DNA of 25,524 nucleotides, taken from the NCBI GenBank assembly GCA_021160885.1, contig JAGHBR010000494.1, positions 1 to 25,524 on the forward strand, in the 5' to 3' direction. The notes below the pieces were generated by a model. The model worked only from the letters and a program-made list of their open reading frames with translations. It was not told where the DNA came from and searched no databases. Position numbers and translations under genes: made by a program. Positions 23,984 through 25,524 of this stretch are shown in pieces (positions within the stretch are counted from its first letter, which is position 1; each line of letters begins with the position of its first letter). Origin of the DNA: Caldisericaceae bacterium (GTDB taxonomy: Bacteria; Calditrichota; Calditrichia; Calditrichales; Calditrichaceae).

Positions 23984-25072
23984 ATGACACTTACTGTTTC
24001 TGCACCTGGACGCATTTGCCTGTTTGGTGAACATCAGGATTACCTGCAACTGCCGGTCATTACCATGGCCATTGACCGACGCATTTCCATCAGTGGGAAA
24101 CCGGTTCGGGACAAAATTTTCCACATCGAATTGCCGGACATCAGCGATCAGGAAATCTTTGAGCTTCCGGCTCCTGGACAGGAGATTGCTTACATTAAGG
24201 AAAGAGATTACTGGCGCAGTGTGTTTAATATTGTTTTACGTCAGGGATTGCATTTTACCAGTGGCTGTCACTGTAAAGTGCATGGCAACATTCCCATCAA
24301 TTCCGGCACCTCATCTTCTTCCGCGCTTTGCGTGGCCTGGACCAAATTTTTGTGTAAAATCAGTCAACAGCCGATTGAGGAATGTGGCGACGCCAAATCG
24401 ATTGCCCGATTGGCCCATCTGGCAGAAGTGATTGAATTTGGCGAACCAGGCGGCATGATGGATCATTATGCTTCAGCCGTGGGTGGTATTTTATTTCAAC
24501 AATTTGAAAATGACGTCCGTTTAACACCTTTAAAGGTTAAATTAGGTACTTTTGTGTTGGGCGATTCGCAACAGGCTAAAGATACCAAAGGCATCCTCTC
24601 CCGCGTAAAATTTGGCGTACTGGATGCCATGCAAATCATCAAACAACATGAACCGCAATTTGATCTGGCCACAGCCTCGCTGCCGCTTATCGAACGTTTC
24701 AAAAATCTTTTAACAAACGATCAATTCGAAGTGCTGCAGGGCACCATTCTGAACAGGAATTTGACACAGGAAGCCTTAAAAATCATGCAGGCTGAATCCT
24801 TTGATGAAAAAACATTTGCTCAATTGTTGAATGAGCATCAACAGGTGTTAGCCAGGTTGCTAAAAATCAGTACGCCAAAAATTGACGCCATGCTTTCAGC
24901 CGCTTTAAAAGCCGGTGCGCTGGGCGGAAAAATCAACGGTTCCGGTGGCGGAGGCTGCATGTTTGTGTACGCACCGACGAGTCCGGACAAAGTAGCCCAG
25001 GCCATTGAAGAAGTCGGTGGCAAGGCCTACTTAATTCAGACTGATTGCGGGGTGCGGATTGAATCGGATTAA
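23984..25072 (+). CDS. GHMP-family sugar kinase, galactokinase-like
   Basis: 362 residues, predicted to be cytoplasmic. It uses ATP to phosphorylate a sugar at C1, as galactokinase and its relatives do. The three GHMP motifs are visible. Motif 1 is GRICLFGEHQDY (residues 9-20), close to the galactokinase signature but with Gln for the usual Thr. Motif 2, the phosphate-binding loop, is PINSGTSSSSA (104-114). Motif 3 is INGSGGGGC (317-325). GEPGGMMDHYASAVGG carries the catalytic Asp of the family. The length is shorter than most galactokinases (about 380-400). The sugar could be galactose, arabinose, fucose or galacturonate; galactose is favoured by the GH36 gene upstream, but this is inference. 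No strong ribosome-binding site is seen before ATG 23984. It ends 28 bp before the next gene. Confidence 0.85.
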   Translation: MTLTVSAPGRICLFGEHQDYLQLPVITMAIDRRISISGKPVRDKIFHIELPDISDQEIFELPAPGQEIAYIKERDYWRSVFNIVLRQGLHFTSGCHCKVHGNIPINSGTSSSSALCVAWTKFLCKISQQPIEECGDAKSIARLAHLAEVIEFGEPGGMMDHYASAVGGILFQQFENDVRLTPLKVKLGTFVLGDSQQAKDTKGILSRVKFGVLDAMQIIKQHEPQFDLATASLPLIERFKNLLTNDQFEVLQGTILNRNLTQEALKIMQAESFDEKTFAQLLNEHQQVLARLLKISTPKIDAMLSAALKAGALGGKINGSGGGGCMFVYAPTSPDKVAQAIEEVGGKAYLIQTDCGVRIESD

Positions 25073-25100
25073 GTAAAACCAATTGATTTTGATTAATGAA

Positions 25101-25524
25101 ATGTTTTTCAAGATTTCTAATTTTTTCGTCAGGCTGACCAGAGGTTGGTTGATTTTGATTCTCCTGGGAATCATTCTGTTTATCAATCTTGTTTTGCTTC
25201 CCCAAAGCATTGCATCGGTAAAATCAATGAACAACGGACCTCTTGATCTCCTTTTTTTCTACACACCGCAAAAAGCTTTCCAGATGATCGATTCGTACGG
25301 AGAAGCCGGGCGGGCCGCTTACCGAACCTTTGCCTTAACAATTGATGTACTCTACCCGCTGGTTTACACGCTATTCCTTTGCCTGTTCATTTCTTTTTTA
25401 TTCAAACGAGGCGAAGTAAAATTAAACCGATTACAGAGGCTCAACGTCATTCCATTGGGCGCCGGCTTTTTTGATCTGCTGGAAAATTTAAGCATTGTGG
25501 CCATGCTGTCTGTTTATCCTGAAC
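25101..25524 (+). CDS. Integral membrane protein of unknown function (truncated by window end)
   Basis: The open frame runs from ATG 25101 off the right edge; 141 residues are visible. Hydrophobic helices are at about 16-33 (GWLILILLGIILFINLVLL), about 82-100 (IDVLYPLVYTLFLCLFISF) and the C-terminal part (VIPLGAGFFDLLENLSIVAM). Between them lies a polar segment with FYTPQKAFQMIDSYGEAGRAAY. The YTP...IDSYGEAGR...DVLYPLVYT...DLLEN pattern looks like a conserved family of small multi-span membrane proteins, but I cannot name a function. An ATG five bases upstream (25096) is in another frame and soon stops. It is probably not part of the sugar pathway. Confidence 0.7.
   Translation, partial: MFFKISNFFVRLTRGWLILILLGIILFINLVLLPQSIASVKSMNNGPLDLLFFYTPQKAFQMIDSYGEAGRAAYRTFALTIDVLYPLVYTLFLCLFISFLFKRGEVKLNRLQRLNVIPLGAGFFDLLENLSIVAMLSVYPE

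Noticed and set aside
1..25524. tRNA, rRNA, riboswitch or transposase genes
   Set aside because: I saw no cloverleaf, rRNA-like stretch, known riboswitch core or transposase frame on either strand.

Overview
The window is a 25.5 kb, one-direction (all + strand) block of mid-GC bacterial DNA that reads as a carbohydrate-utilisation and surface-protein region. Five predicted proteins end in type IX secretion (T9SS) sorting-type domains (YPNPFN or VPNPY start, then an Ig-like strand pattern ending in basic plus hydrophobic residues). A PorV/PorQ-family outer-membrane protein, a TonB-dependent receptor with a carboxypeptidase-regulatory-like N-terminus and several lipoproteins are also present. 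This combination points to the Fibrobacterota-Chlorobiota-Bacteroidota superphylum, and the protein style resembles Calditrichota or KSB1-like lineages. That placement is inference; no rRNA or marker gene is in the window.

Region 1 (1-8070) is a tight gene string. It holds the tail of an upstream gene, a secreted parallel beta-helix protein, a class II (fructose/tagatose-bisphosphate type) aldolase, a lipoprotein amidohydrolase, and a glycoside-hydrolase-like TIM-barrel gene split by one in-frame TGA. A secreted DUF4874/DUF4832-type protein with a CBM9-like domain and a T9SS tail ends the region. Neighbouring genes overlap or nearly touch at several junctions.

Region 2 (8108-19264) is a surface module. 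It starts with a secreted protein carrying two tandem CBM9-like domains, followed by an 89-bp nested palindrome. Next come a lipoprotein beta-propeller, a TonB-dependent receptor, and two large paralogous T9SS cargo proteins on either side of a PorV/PorQ-family gene. From the lipoprotein onward the spacing is 2-23 bp, which suggests one operon.

Region 3 (19265-25072) holds a GH36-type alpha-galactosidase lipoprotein, a 49-residue single-span membrane protein, a sodium:solute symporter and a galactokinase-like GHMP kinase. The two long intergenic gaps (336 and 351 bp) are filled with a mosaic of 8-bp and 7-bp tandem repeats and a repeated ATCAGTG-type motif. The window ends in a truncated integral membrane protein gene.

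Read together, the region could bind and degrade a galactose-containing glycan outside the cell (CBM9-like, beta-helix, GH36 and GH-like proteins). The products would be imported (TonB receptor, symporter), phosphorylated (GHMP kinase) and split (aldolase). The substrate and the connection between the three regions are inference. The points most worth a second look are the TGA-interrupted gene with a hairpin starting exactly at the TGA, the ordered heptamer/octamer repeat mosaic, and the PorV-family gene flanked by paralogous cargo genes.
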